From positions 186,001 through 250,000 of the forward strand of contig JAIQDT010001944.1 in NCBI GenBank assembly GCA_021521415.1: 64,000 bases of DNA, read 5' to 3'. Source of the stretch: Bidens hawaiensis (lineage: Eukaryota > Streptophyta > Magnoliopsida > Asterales > Asteraceae). Positions within the stretch are counted from its first letter, which is position 1, and every line of letters starts with the position of its first letter. Shown piece after piece: positions 47,017 to 58,830 of this stretch. The notes beneath the pieces were generated by a model, which made no database searches, was not told where the DNA came from, and was given only the letters and a program-made list of their open reading frames with translations. The translations under genes and the position numbers were made by a program.

Positions 47017-47106
47017 CGCGAATGTTTTATTTAACTCTGATATTTAGAACTGTGTTTATGAGTAAATCCAACGTCCAAATTAGGGCACCGGTAATGGGGC
47101 CTTACA
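45406..47106 (+). repeat. Left LTR of the gag-only element
   Basis: 1701 bp. Relative to the right LTR it lacks the terminal TGTAACGTCCCG block and about 330 bp around 45577. Internal repeats: TTCGCCTGCTATCATG / TTCGCTTACACACA words (45780-45935), a 35-bp GGAGGGTACC...CCTAATAATATC repeat (46473-46640) and about 23 ATT units (46943-47013). Ends GGGGCCTTACA. Confidence 0.85.
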
Positions 47107-47109
47107 AGT

Positions 47110-47121
47110 TGGTATCAGAGC
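47110..47121 (+). other. Primer-binding site, initiator tRNA-Met type
   Basis: TGGTATCAGAGC three bases after the left LTR, the standard plant initiator-tRNA complement. Confidence 0.85.
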
Positions 47122-47509
47122 AAAGTTCGAGAGATTTAAGCATCGTACATGTTAGACTTGAACAGAGAATGGAATTTAATTAAAAAAAGAAAGAAGATGT
47201 CAGTTCAAGAATGCCATGTGTCGCTCAAGCAAGCTCAGTAAAGGTAAAGTGTATGGTTAAATAATGAATGTTAATTGCTGAAGAAAGGATAGGTGAATTT
47301 TAGGGATAGGATTAATTGATTACTTGATTTGATTAATTGTTTGAAAGTAGAACCAGTACAAATAGACTCATAAAGGGAAGTGTATAGGACGCGGAAAGTA
47401 ACGTGATCAGCTAATCACAGCTAGCCATTGTTATTACCTATTAGCCTTCCTATCCTTTACTAAATAGTTCCTTGAGTGATGACGTTTGTGTTTTCCCTTT
47501 TAGAATACG

Positions 47510-48690
47510 ATGGCTGGAGCTAGAGAAGTTGTGAGAGCAGGAGGTTGCACGGGACGTCGTGGCAGGCCTCGTCGTGTCCAACAACCTTCGGTAGAGACAG
47601 CTTCCAACACCGGAGACAAAGGAAGCGTAGCTGGACGAAACCCAAGCAATAACGAAGGGGTTCAACTGGATCCCACAATTCAAGCATCTATTGTTAAAGC
47701 TGTAGCTACTTCGGTGAAGAACTTGACTCCTGAAGGGTCTGTTAGAAGCCGTGAAAGAACTGCTGAAGGGGCTAGTGGAGATGGTAAGAAAAATGATGAA
47801 AGGGAGAGGGAGGCCTCGAGTGTAGTTAAGTCTATGAATGTTGATGATAGGAGGAGGGGCCAAGGTGGGTGCAACTACAAGTCATTTAAGAGTTGTAACC
47901 CGTCGAAGCTGACTGGTTTGGGAGACGCAATCGCTACTCTTCAATGGATAACCACTATGGACAAGGTTATCTGCATTAGCGAGTGTCGTCCCGACCAAGC
48001 CGTGGGTTATGCTACCCAATCGTTTGGTGATGAGGCAATGTACTGGTGGGAATCGGTTGAGCAGAGAAAAAGTCAAGAAGAGATGAAGGCGATCATGTGG
48101 GGTGATTTGAAGGAATTAGTAATAAAGAGGTTTTGTGCTGATGGGGAGGTGGAAAGGGTTGAGATGAATTTTTTGAGTCTGAAGGCGGGAAAGATGACAC
48201 ACCGTGAATACACCACTGAATTCAACCGCCTGTCTAGGCTGGTGCTAGACATGGTGAACACCAAAGCCAAGCAAATTAAGTGTTACATTAGGGGGCTGCC
48301 ACAAAATGTTCGCGTCTTGGTCAAAGCTAGTAGTCGGCTACCTTTGATTCTGTTGTGGGACTCGCAGAAATGGTCTATGATGACTTGGCGATAGACGATG
48401 TGGTGGAGGAAAAGGAGAACAAATGGGCTATTCCAACTAAGCGGTCTGGCTAGATGATGGCAAAAACTGATGAGAGGAAGATTAAGGTTGGAAACAAGGA
48501 TGCATGTAAGAAGTGTGGGCAAGTGCACCATGGAGAATGCAAGACTGGGACGGACAACTACTATCGGTGTGGAAAGAGTGGGCATTACTCTCGAGAATGC
48601 CCTGATCGCCCAAAATGCTTAAAATGCGGTAAAGTTGACCACATGGCTAGGGATTGCAAGGAAACAGAGGCGGGAGGTGCGAAAGGGTAA
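47510..48690 (+). pseudogene. gypsy gag of the gag-only element
   Basis: Starts at ATG 47510 (MAGAREVVRAGGCTGRRGRP). The capsid-type Retrotrans_gag region is at about residues 120-270 (TMDKVICISECRPDQAVGYA, MYWWESV, FCADGEVE). A frameshift and stop at about 48340-48450 separate the zinc-knuckle part (48454-48690): CKKCGQVHHGEC, then YRCGKSGHYSREC with the first cysteine replaced by tyrosine, then an intact CLKCGKVDHMARDC. It might once have supplied or borrowed capsid functions; now broken. Confidence 0.8.
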
Positions 48691-49139
48691 AGACTTAGGA
48701 AACTGCAGAGAGGAGCGCTCGATGAAGGAATAATTGCTAACGTAATAGTTTCATTTCGTTTTAAGTATGATTTCCTAAGAACTTGTTTTGTGTTAAGGTT
48801 TAAAACTTATGCTTATCTATGACGTGTAATATATTGAGCTTGGTTATGAATGATTATTCATGTTATGATAAATTTTAGTTTTAGACAATAGTGTTAAATA
48901 GTATGAAACGAGGTCCCTTGAAAGGGCGAGACGAGACTTGAAACATAGAGGGCCTCATGGATAAGCTACCTTGAATAGCTAAAGCACATGAACACCACGC
49001 GGTAACTGCAAAGATAGGAGTAAGAACGATAACCCGGAAAGCAAATACGGTCCAATAAAGTGCGTGAATATAGGAAGAGTTCCTTTTACAAGGAATAAGC
49101 TAGGTTTCGGGGACGAAACCTCTTTAAGGAGGGAAAACT
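48691..49139 (+). other. Remnant between gag and right LTR, with polypurine tract
   Basis: About 450 bp without coding features where pol would be expected. Ends in TTTAAGGAGGGAAAAC just before the LTR start. Confidence 0.6.
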
Positions 49140-49227
49140 TGTAACGTCCCGAAATTTCTAAAATAATATTTTATATATTAATTGCGTCAGGTGAAATAAT
49201 TGAGTTAGTGAAAATAATAATAATAAC

Positions 49228-49264
<37 letters not shown>

Positions 49265-51182
49265 TATGAAAGGATAAGTAGGCATTGTAGATGGGATTAG
49301 TTATGGACTAGAAAGGAAAGATGAGCCTTAGATCCATGGGCTTAAGGGAGTATATATACCCCCTTAAAACCTAACCCTTTCCATTTCCATCCATCTTATT
49401 CTCTAAACACACACACACACACACACCTATACCCTATTACGGCCGAGAGATAAAGAGGGGAAAACGGGATCAAGTGAATGTTGGTTTTGATAGATCTTTA
49501 TTATACAAGCTATACACAAGATCTAAAGTTGATAACCAAGATAACTGAGGCCTAACGAACACATAAAGGTATGTTCTTCATATTAAAGTTTACGTTTTTT
49601 ATGAACGGTTAGCCTTGAAACTTAAACGTAGAGTATATCGGGTATAAACGAACCATAAAGTAGCAAACTTGACATTAATATGAACTTAACGAACCTACGG
49701 TTATGAACGGCTCATTAAAGAAAACCCTAGATCTAGTTTTGAACGTTTTAAGCCTAAAGGTTCAAACTTTATGGTTCCCCGGGTCAAGACTTATCCGAAA
49801 ATAGCCATGGGAACATTTATGGGTTTGGTTAATATCATATCAAAGGTTTACATGTTGAAACATAAATGGTTTGTTGGTTAAAATCAAACCCGTAGCTGCT
49901 GCTATTAAGTTCGCCACAATTAAGTTCGCCTGCTATGTTCGCTTACATATAAGTTCGCCTGCTATCATGTTCACTTACACACAAGTTCGCCTGCTATCAT
50001 GTTCGCTTACACACAAGTTCTCCTTCTCTTAAGTTTGCTTATATCTAAGTTCGCTTATATCTATGTTCGCTTATATCTAAGTTCACTTATATCTAAGTTC
50101 GCTTACATTGAGATCCGGATACATGGTGACCCATATGTGTATATATACGTGTATATACTTGATGGTGTGCATTATAAGGACCTAAAGAGATAAAATACTA
50201 GAATGTTAAAATAAATGAAAACCCTAAATATGCTAAGTAAAAGTAATCTAATACAAGGCCATTAGATTAGATCAGATGAGTATTGATACGTGTAACTTAT
50301 ATACAGTTTGCCTAGCTCAATTAAAGAAGGGATTAACAATTAGCGGAGAAAGAAACAGAGTTCATGTGAGTTTCTAGCCCCATTCTTGTTATGTTTTCGG
50401 GGCTGTGTGCATACTCGATGTGATAGTTAATACATTTACGTTAAATGGTAAGTGTATACCATGTAAGATTTGTATGTTATTTATGTATATCTTAAATGTG
50501 AATGAAAGCTTGTCAGTGCGTGAACGATCTTCGAATATTGCATACACTGCCAGGTGATGGTTTGATGATATGATTGTTGTATATGATGGATGAATGATGT
50601 ATGTACGTATGAAACCTACAACTATATATATGAAAGGATATGGCATGATAGTAGGGAAGAAGGGAGACCTAACCCTAATAATATCCTAGGATAGAGGGTA
50701 CCAGACCCTAATAATATCAGAGGATGGAGGGTACCGGAACCTAATAATATCCGAGGTATGTAGGGCGAAACGCTCTTTATAATGCAAGGTTAGTTATGAA
50801 CATATATGGAAGAATGATGAACATGTTAAGTATGTAATGCGTACCTTCGGGAACGTATATGTGTACGTTAAGTAAGTGATTTGATTAACTAGAACTCACT
50901 CGGCGTAGCTGAATTTTAATATGCACGCAGGTTAACAGATTGAGACAGCTGGTTTGAGCAGGACACATGGCAAGATTTAAGAGGCTGGCATCTGAAGATT
51001 TGTCATGATGTTTTGATTTGCATTTATGTTTTGTTTTAATAGACACGTTAAGAATGTTTGTAATGAATGGTTGACTATTATTATTATTATTTCGCAAATG
51101 TTTTATTTAACTCTGATATTTAGAACTGTGTTTATGAGTAAATCCAACGTCCAAAGTAGGGCACCGGTAACGGGGCCTTACA
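49140..51182 (+). repeat. Right LTR of the gag-only element
   Basis: 2043 bp, TGTAACGTCCCGAAATTTC to GGGGCCTTACA. Has a longer AAT run near 49220-49262, an AC run near 49410, an expanded AAGTTCGCTTATATCT array (50030-50110), and only five ATT units where the left LTR has about 23. Confidence 0.85.
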
Positions 51183-51185
51183 AGA

Positions 51186-51986
51186 GCAGATATATCAAGA
51201 GTGAAGAATTTATACCCTTTGAAATCAACTTCATTGATCTTGTTACTCACAAAACAACCATTGGATTTGATCCTCCAAGACCAAGTGAAAGATTCAAAAT
51301 AGGAAATTCAATTGAGAGTTTCAAAGGAAGAGTGTGGTGTAAAATTTGTGATGTTTATGGTCATCACACTGACTCATGTCAATAAAAGGTTCTCACCTGA
51401 ACCATATCATGTACCCAATAGCTCAAAATTTGGTCAAGTCTTTGGTTTTTACAAGAAGAAGTACAATGAGTATTTGGGAAAAGGCAAGGAAAAGATTGTT
51501 GAAGAAATTCAGTGTGATAATGAAGTGAATGACAAGCAAAGAGTGTTGAATGAAAAGAAAAAGGCTCCACAGTTGAAGAAACTAAACAGATATTCATCTG
51601 TGAAGTCACAATCATCTGAAAAATCCGATGACTCCAAAAGGTCAATATTTTGTGAAAAGAAAAACAAGACTGTAAAGAAACTTCTCACCAAAAAGAAACC
51701 AAATGCACGTAATGGTGATGAGAAATTTCTATTGAAACATGATTATGAACCACATGGATTTTTGTGGAAACCAAGGAATGAAGCACAAGTGATAGTTAAG
51801 AAGAATGAGTTTGTCATTGACGAATACAAAAGCATAATTCCTTATACTGGAAACTTGATTAAATATGGTTATGAATCAGATGATTCATGTGAGATTGTGT
51901 TTGAGGATCCCAAACCAAATGCAACAAGTGTTAATGTTGCTGATGATTTAAAAGTCGAATCAGCTTGTGGTTCATCACTTAACTAA
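51186..51986 (+). pseudogene. copia gag-pol linker, right part
   Basis: Continuation of the copia frame after the nested element, in two overlapping frames (51186-51385 and 51312-51986). Lysine-rich, with a possible knuckle CKICDVYGHHTDSC. Confidence 0.65.
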
Positions 51987-52023
51987 TCCTTTTGATTGAT
52001 ATGTGTAGGAACAGTCCACCCAA

Positions 52024-53326
52024 ATGAATGATGTATGGTATCTAGACAGTGGATGTTCCAAGCACATGACTTGTGACAAGAGGTCATTAGTTAACTATGA
52101 AGAGAAATTTGAAGGACCAGTTGCTTTTGGAAGTGATGAAAATGGAGGGAAAATTGTGGGGAAAGGCATTCTTCCAAATGTAAAAGTATCATTGGACAAT
52201 GTATTCTATGTTAAAGGATTACAATATAACTTTTTAAGCATATCTCAAATGTGGGATAAGGGTTATAAGTTTGGATTTGATGACTCAAACTATGTCATCC
52301 TCAAACCTGAATTTGTAATTCTTCCTTATATGATCATGATGGTTGCACCTAGAAATGGAAACTTATATGAATTAAGGATGAAAGATGCCATTTCTAGAGG
52401 TGGAACCTGCTTTGTATCTAAAGCTACTGAAAATGAAACAAAGTTGTGGCATAGAAAGCTTTGTCATGTCAACTTGAAGAATATGAATAAACTTGTTAAA
52501 GGTAAACATGTAATTGGTTTACCCATATTAGAGTTCACATTGGATTACATGTGTATTTCATGTCAAAAGGGTAAGCAGCATAAGTCATCACACAAATCAA
52601 AAATCATAAACACAATTGAAAAAACACTTGAGATGCTTCATATGGATCTTTTTGGTCCAGTGAGTGTTCCAAGTATTGGAAATAAAAGATGATATTTGGT
52701 AATCATTGATGATTTTTCAAGGTATACATGGGTTTACTTTTTGAACTCAAAGGATGAGGCTGCTAAACTAATTAAGAGCTGTGTGGCAAGGGTTGAAAAT
52801 CAACTAGATGCAAGGATGAAATTCATGAGAAGTGACAATGGCACTGAGTTTAAAAATGGGGTGATGACTGAATTTTGTCAAGCCAAAGGAATATTTCAAC
52901 AATTCAGTGCTCCTAGAACTCCTGAAAAAAGTAGTGGCAGAAAGAAGAAACATAACATTAATTGAGGCTGCTAGAACCATGTTGGCAGATGCTTTCTTGC
53001 CTGTGACCTTCTGGGCAGAAGCTATTAATACTTCATGTTATGTTCAGAACAGGGTCCTTCTCAACAAAAGTCAAAACAAAACTCCCTATGAGATTTTGTT
53101 CAAAAGAAAACCCTACATCAAGTTCCTCAAACTCTTTGGATGCAAGTGCTCTCTATTGAATACAAAAGATTATTTGAACAAATTTCAATCTAAATCTTTG
53201 GATTGTTTCTTTGTGGAATATTCAACACACTCAAAGGCTTACAGAGTGTATGTGAAATACCATCTAAGTGTGATTGAATCATCTGACATAATCTTCAATG
53301 AAAATCAATTGATCTTGAAAAGCTAA
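52024..53326 (+). pseudogene. copia protease and integrase
   Basis: Protease motif VWYLDSGCSKHMT at 52030-52070. GAG-pre-integrase with LWHRKLCHVNLKNM and CISCQKGKQHKSS. Integrase core with D in HMDLFGPV and D in MRSDNGTEF. A stop at about 52690 and a frameshift near 52925 precede the third acidic residue (VAERRN), after which the frame runs on to 53326 with the usual FWAEAINTSCYVQNR block. Confidence 0.85.
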
Positions 53327-53582
53327 GTGCGATGGAGCAACTTGGTTATTTGATCTTGAAAAGCGAATCAAATCTTTCAAACTTTACCCTGAATATTGTG
53401 ATGATTTGGACAAATTCTGGTCCAAGGTTCCTAGTAAAGACACTGAATATTCTTTCAACAAGGATGTTTCTGATGCTCAAACTGAACAAAATCATGTTCA
53501 AGAATAAGATCAAGAACATGAGCAAGAACAATTTAAACCTAATGCTCATCAAGAAAATCTAGAAGATCAAGAGGATCATGCC

Positions 53583-55467
53583 TTGAATAAGGAACATCCA
53601 AGAAACCAACAAGAACAAAGTCAAGAACAAATTGAAAGACAATCAAGATTTGAAACCTTGTTTCAAAACTTGAACATTGGAAATGATATTGCTTCAACAT
53701 CATATCAGATTGTGGAAGAAACTGAAATGAACAATGCAACATCATATTTGATTATTGATGACCCAGATCTCAATGACACAAATCTTGATTCTACAATATC
53801 TAAAAATAAAATCATTCAAACTTCTTTTGTTGAAAGAAATCATCCATCTGAAAACATAATTGGTGATATACACGAAAGAGTCACCATAAGTGCATCTGTA
53901 TCTGTAAACTTTTGTTTGTACTCCTATTTACAATCCCAAATTGAACCCAAGAACATTGTTCAAGCATTTAAAGACAATAGTTGGGTGGAAGCAATGCAAG
54001 AGGAGTTGGCTGAATTCAAAAATTTACAAGTGTGAGAACTTGTCGACAAGCCAAGAGGAAAGTACGCAATAGACACCAAATGGGTTTTCAAAAAAAGGGG
54101 GGGGGGGATGAAAGAGGGATTGTAATGAAGAACAAAGCAAGACTAGTTGCACTAGGATGCTTACAAGAAGAAGGAATTGATTTTGAAGAAGTGTTTGCAC
54201 CAGTGGCAAGGCTAGAAGCCTTGGCCTATGCTGCTTCTAAGAACATAAGAGTGTTCCAATTGGATGTCAAGTCTCTTTTCTTAAATGGCAAAATAGAATA
54301 GGAGGTGTATGTCACTCAACCTCCAAGTTTTTATGATCATGAGTATCCCAATAGATTGTATAAATTAAACAAGGCTCTATATGGACTACATCAAGCTCCA
54401 AGAGCTTGGTATGATGAGTTGTCAAACCATTTGCTTGTGAATGGCTTTCAAAGGGGAGCCATTGATAAGACACTCTTCTACAAGAAAAGAGGAAAAGATT
54501 TGCTTCTAGTTCAAGTCTATGTTGATGATGTCATCTTTGGATCTACAAATGAACATATGTCTTTGGAGTTTGAAGAGGTGATGAAGTCCAAGTACTGTAT
54601 GAGCTCAATGGTTGAAATGAATTTCTTTCTGGGTTTGCAAGTTCAACAAAAGAAAGATGGCATATTCATTTGTTAATCAAAGTATGTACAAGACATTTTG
54701 AACAAGTTCAAATGTCAAGATTTGAAGAGTGCTTCTACTCTTATGGACACACATGAGAAGATGGTAGCTGATGAAAATGGGGAGCCTGTTGATGAACATG
54801 AGTATAGAGCAAATATTGGATCTTGATGTATCTAACGGCTTCAAGACCGGCCATCATGTTTGTTGTGCGTGTGTGCGTGTTTGTGTGCAAGGTTCCAATC
54901 ATGTCCAAAAGTGTCTCATATGACTGTTGTCAAGAGGATCTTCAGATATTTGAAAGGGAAACCTGATTTAGGGATATGGTATCCAAAGAACCATGCCTTT
55001 GATCCACTTGTTTATACTGATAGTAACTATGATGGCCGTAACATGAGCAGAAAGTCTACATCAGGTGGATGTTAAATCTTGGGAGACAGGCTAGTGCCAT
55101 GGCAATGCAAGAAGCAACGACTGTGTTAATTTCTAATGCTGAAGCTGAGTATATTGCTACATTTGCTTGTTGTGCACAAGTCCTCTGGATTCAGAATCAA
55201 CAGCTGGACTATAGTTTGAATTACTTGAACACTCCTATTTTTATTGATAATATTGCTACTCTATTCATAGTTAAAAACCCAGTCCAACACTCAAAGACCA
55301 AGCATATTGAAATCAGACATCATTTTATCATAGATTGTAGTGAAAAAAGTCTTATAGAAATGAAGAGAGTGGACACTAGTGACAACTTGGCAGACCTATT
55401 CACCAAGCCACTAGATAAAACAAGATTTCAGTTTCTACTAAGAGCATTAGGAATGATAAAATTCTGA
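53583..55467 (+). pseudogene. copia reverse transcriptase and RNase H
   Basis: RT begins near [12 protein letters not shown] (about 53980), continues with [46 protein letters not shown] and the active-site YVDDVIFG. RNase H follows with YTDSNYDG, NAEAEYIAT and the terminal NLADLFTKPL. Breaks: stop at 54033-54035, a G run at 54098-54106 that shifts frame, stops at 54299-54301 and 54674-54676, and a GT-rich patch at 54860-54890. Confidence 0.85.
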
Positions 55468-57003
55468 TGAAGTCTGATTGATGATGTATGCTCATTGTGC
55501 AAACTGACTACCTTTTGAAAGGTCTTGATAAGTGAGTAGTGTTTTATGTGTGAATATGTGTTACTGTTTAAACTGATATGTGCTTTGAATGACTATATGT
55601 GACTTAGGTATCCATGATACTTAGGTTTGTTTTCAGTAATTGATATTGATGTTTTGATAAGTGTGTCAATGTATGCTTTGAAATGTTGAAAATGCATGCT
55701 TATATGATATCTTCATTATGTGGATGATCTGAAATGATGATGTGATTAGGATAGGATAGACTTTACATAATCAGTCTTGGTTGAACATTATGTTAGTCTG
55801 CTTGTGTTGATTCATGTTACCCATTCTCTGATTATTATTGAATATGTTAGAAACTGCTTGTGTCAGAAATGTGCTTTGATGATAAGCTGGTATGCTCAAA
55901 TGAACAGTTAACAAAAAGGTTTATCAAAGTAAATTATTTTTGACAAGCTGAGCAAGTTGTATGGTGTTGAGATATGATAAGATTATTCAATTCAAAGCTT
56001 TATAGAAGCTTAAAAGGTTTTTAATGGAAATTGATCCAACCTTGTGGGAAATGATGGTAGATTGATTATTTATACCAATCATATGGATTTAATAGGCTAA
56101 AAAGACTATTAGTGCAGTCATTATTTAGGTATGGTTGATTTCCATGATGTGTAAAAACTGAGGTGATATAAACATAATAAATATGCTAATCTTAATGTTG
56201 AGATACATTATTGAATATGCATGCTTCAAGTTAAATCTCTCTGAATGATAGGCAGAAAAGTGAGTATCCAGTCATACACAAGCCTGTTGGTATTTGGTCA
56301 CTCAAAATGAAACTTTTTATATATGACAAAGAACAAAAATGAAAAAAATGATAATAAATCAACCAAAAGTTGATAAAAGTTCAAAAGGTTATAAAAATTG
56401 TCAAACAAGAGGGTTTAAACTACAACTACAGAGGTGGGACATCATTATAAGTCCTAAACACCTTGAATGTAAGGCCTGTAAGTCTAGATGGTATGTAAGT
56501 CCAACGTTCAACCTCACAAGTTTGAAAAGTATTGAAATGAGATATCAAAAGTATTTAAAAAGTTCTGTCATAAAATATATTTTGACCAAATATCAGGGGG
56601 TTGAAGTCAAATTGGGGTGATCTGGAGAAAGCCAAATAAGATTTGAGAATAGATATAGAACATCATAGTGCAATAAGAGTTATCCATTTCTGATTTATGC
56701 AAATAACTTAACCTTAAGCATATCACCAAAGCAATGACATTCATGCTAAGTTTATACCTGCTATTAACCTGCTTGATATGTCATAATAATGCCGAGAATG
56801 AAGTATTGAAAGATGACTTAATCAATATGATCCCATGTTGAGATCTTTTCATAAAAGAGAAAAAGATTTGGAAGGATATAACTGAAATTTGATCTCATTA
56901 TGCACCATTTGCTCTTAAACTTTGAACTTTAATGAGAAAACTGTTTGATGTAAAGTTTAAGTCAAAAAGTGTTGCATGTTCACCTTGAATATGTATGCAT
57001 ATG
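55468..57003 (+). other. Non-coding 3' stretch of the copia element
   Basis: No coding features. SIRE-like elements often carry a long untranslated region here. No LTR match to 41303-42526 found. Confidence 0.45.
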
Positions 57004-57905
57004 TTATTTCGAGTAAACTTTAATGTTTTTATACTTTTGAGTAAACTTAGGTGTTTTTATTCGAAGTTTAACTCATTCGAACATACTTGATACTTATTTG
57101 TCCTTAAAAGAATTATTCATGTATTATCGAGTGCACTTTGATGATTATGTACTTTTGAGTAAACTTGGTTGTTTAGAAGATTATTTCCATCAAGCACACT
57201 TGATGAATATGTGATACTTGTATGAATCTGCTTTAAATACTTGTTTCGAGTAAACTTGGTTGTATTAGTTGAGATTAGTGTTTGTCAAGCATACTTCATG
57301 AATTTAGATTGAATTACATGATATTTTCTAAAATTACAAGTGTTTTCGAGTAAACTTTGTTTATCGAGTAACTTCATGCTTAGAGTACACTTGTCTATTA
57401 TTATAATATTTCAAGTGTTCTCCAAGGATACTTGTACATTTCGGAAAATTTCAAGCAAACTTTACTTTACGAGTACACATTTTGCTATGATCACACTTGT
57501 ATATCAAAGGATAACGAGTCTTCTCAAGCACACTTTGCACTCTTGAAGTATTTTCGAGTAAACTTTTCTTTGAGGTACACATGATTGAATATTAGTTAGT
57601 TTTTTTGCTTTTCTAAGTGAAATCGAGTAAGGTTAGCATTAACAAGGTATTCGAGTAAGATTGACAATTAGAAATATCTCTAGGTTGTTATTTATGGGTT
57701 CTTCATTTATTCCGAGTAAAGTTGCCTATTTGATAAACTTTACTTGATTATTTAACTTGTGATTTATTTCTCGATCAATATTGTATAGTCGAGTAAGCTT
57801 CCTTCATTTTATTCACTTAGTTTATTTTTAATCACTTTGAATACCTTAGCAAACTCTGGGACGAGCAAGCCTTAATAAAATACTTTATCGAGCAAGCTTT
57901 ATGCT
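57004..57905 (+). repeat. Array of CGAGTAAACTTG-like words
   Basis: About 20 occurrences of a 12-13-bp word (TCGAGTAAACTTG, TCAAGCACACTTG, CGAGTACACTTG, CGAGCAAGCTT and similar) spaced irregularly at about 30-60 bp. Related words also occupy 41517-42080. Possibly an LTR or subterminal regulatory array; function unknown. Confidence 0.65.
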
Positions 57906-57995
57906 AGTACATTTAAAATTGGGGTTTTTGGCAGTATTCTTAAGCTAAACGACAAAATTATTTTAAAACCCACTTTCAAATGTGCACGGTGTACA

Positions 57996-58004
57996 CTATA
58001 AAAG
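57996..58004 (+). promoter_or_regulatory. Candidate TATA box
   Basis: CTATAAAAG followed by GGGGGAC, about 420 bp upstream of the ORF3 start and directly after the motif array. It may be an LTR promoter or a promoter for the extra ORF. Confidence 0.4.
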
Positions 58005-58421
58005 GGGGACTTAGAAAATTTTTTATTTCACCTTTTTTCCCTCTTTCTTACTTGCATTATTGACTACTTTCTCGCTACCCATAATCTCAATCGTTTGCTC
58101 TTAATCCTAACCTAAGCTGATCATCCAACTAAATCCGACTCGGTAAACTTCAATTAAATGATTTCCGACACTCATTGTATGGGTTTAGGGCTTCAATTTC
58201 ATGTTTACTGATATCTCTGTTTTTGTGTAGGTTATTAATTTGTCAAAGAACATGTTCTTAAAGACTATCCTTTAATTTCTTCTTCAAATATGACTACATG
58301 CATGATAAAGTTCTGGACTTTAATGAATAATTTTTCCTTGAATGTGTCCTTGTTTGTGTTTGTGCATATATGACATATCCGTTCGAAAAGAAGCATAACA
58401 TGTGTGCCTTTTCTCCAGGTC

Positions 58422-58830
58422 ATGGAGGAGAATAGGCTTGTAGATTTGATGTTTAGGTGGATGATGCGCTCTAATCTACGCTTCTCTTTCACTGAATGCC
58501 CTATCATTTACAGAAACCATCATTTGGATTTCTAGAATTCTGTCGAATTAGCTGATGATGAACTTGGACGAAGAATTGAGGCCACCGTAGCTGGACAAAA
58601 GGTCAAAATCACGGAGAATTTAATAAGGGCCAGTCTTCAGTTGAACGATAACATGAATAATCCGATATTCTTTACTACCCATAGATTGTTGAGGATTTTC
58701 CAAGAGACAATGGGTTATCAAAGAGATGTGAATGAAGGGCAGTTCAAGAAGGGAATGTTTCCTATTTTGTATAGATTTCTGATACACCATATCATACAAG
58801 GATTTACACCAAGGAGGGGTACTTGGACCC
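58422..58830 (+). pseudogene. SIRE-type extra ORF (ORF3), interrupted
   Basis: Begins MEENRLVDLMFRWMMRS after a possible splice acceptor (TTCTCCAG). TAG at 58533-58535. The same frame continues with GQKVKITENLIRASLQLND, FQETMGYQRDV and FPILYRFLIHHIIQGF, matching a conserved but uncharacterised family common in SIRE-like plant elements. It is cut at 58830 by the Athila LTR. Family placement is from memory. Confidence 0.6.

Larger units (their letters stand above)
45406..51182 (+). mobile_element. Gag-only Ty3/gypsy element (TR-GAG type) nested in copia
   Basis: Two long LTRs flank an internal region of only about 2.0 kb with an initiator-tRNA primer site, one gag gene and a polypurine tract. 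No protease, RT or integrase sequence is present. This is the layout of non-autonomous terminal-repeat elements that keep only gag. It interrupts the copia gag-pol region. The first about 18 bp of the left LTR are missing, and no clear target duplication remains. Confidence 0.8.
42527..58830 (+). mobile_element. Ty1/copia retrotransposon, SIRE/Maximus-like, degenerate and nested
   Basis: Gag with zinc knuckle, protease, integrase, RT and RNase H in copia order (integrase before RT), followed by a long non-coding stretch and an extra ORF of the type found in SIRE-like plant elements. It is split by a gag-only gypsy element (45406-51182) and cut at its right by an Athila-like LTR at 58831. Multiple stops and frameshifts. 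LTR borders not resolved. Confidence 0.75.

Noticed and set aside
46902..47183. Protein with a poly-isoleucine tract
   Set aside because: Translation of an (ATT)n microsatellite in the LTR.
55468..57003. 3' LTR of the copia element
   Set aside because: No stretch aligns with the presumed 5' LTR region 41303-42526; only the short-word similarity further right is shared.
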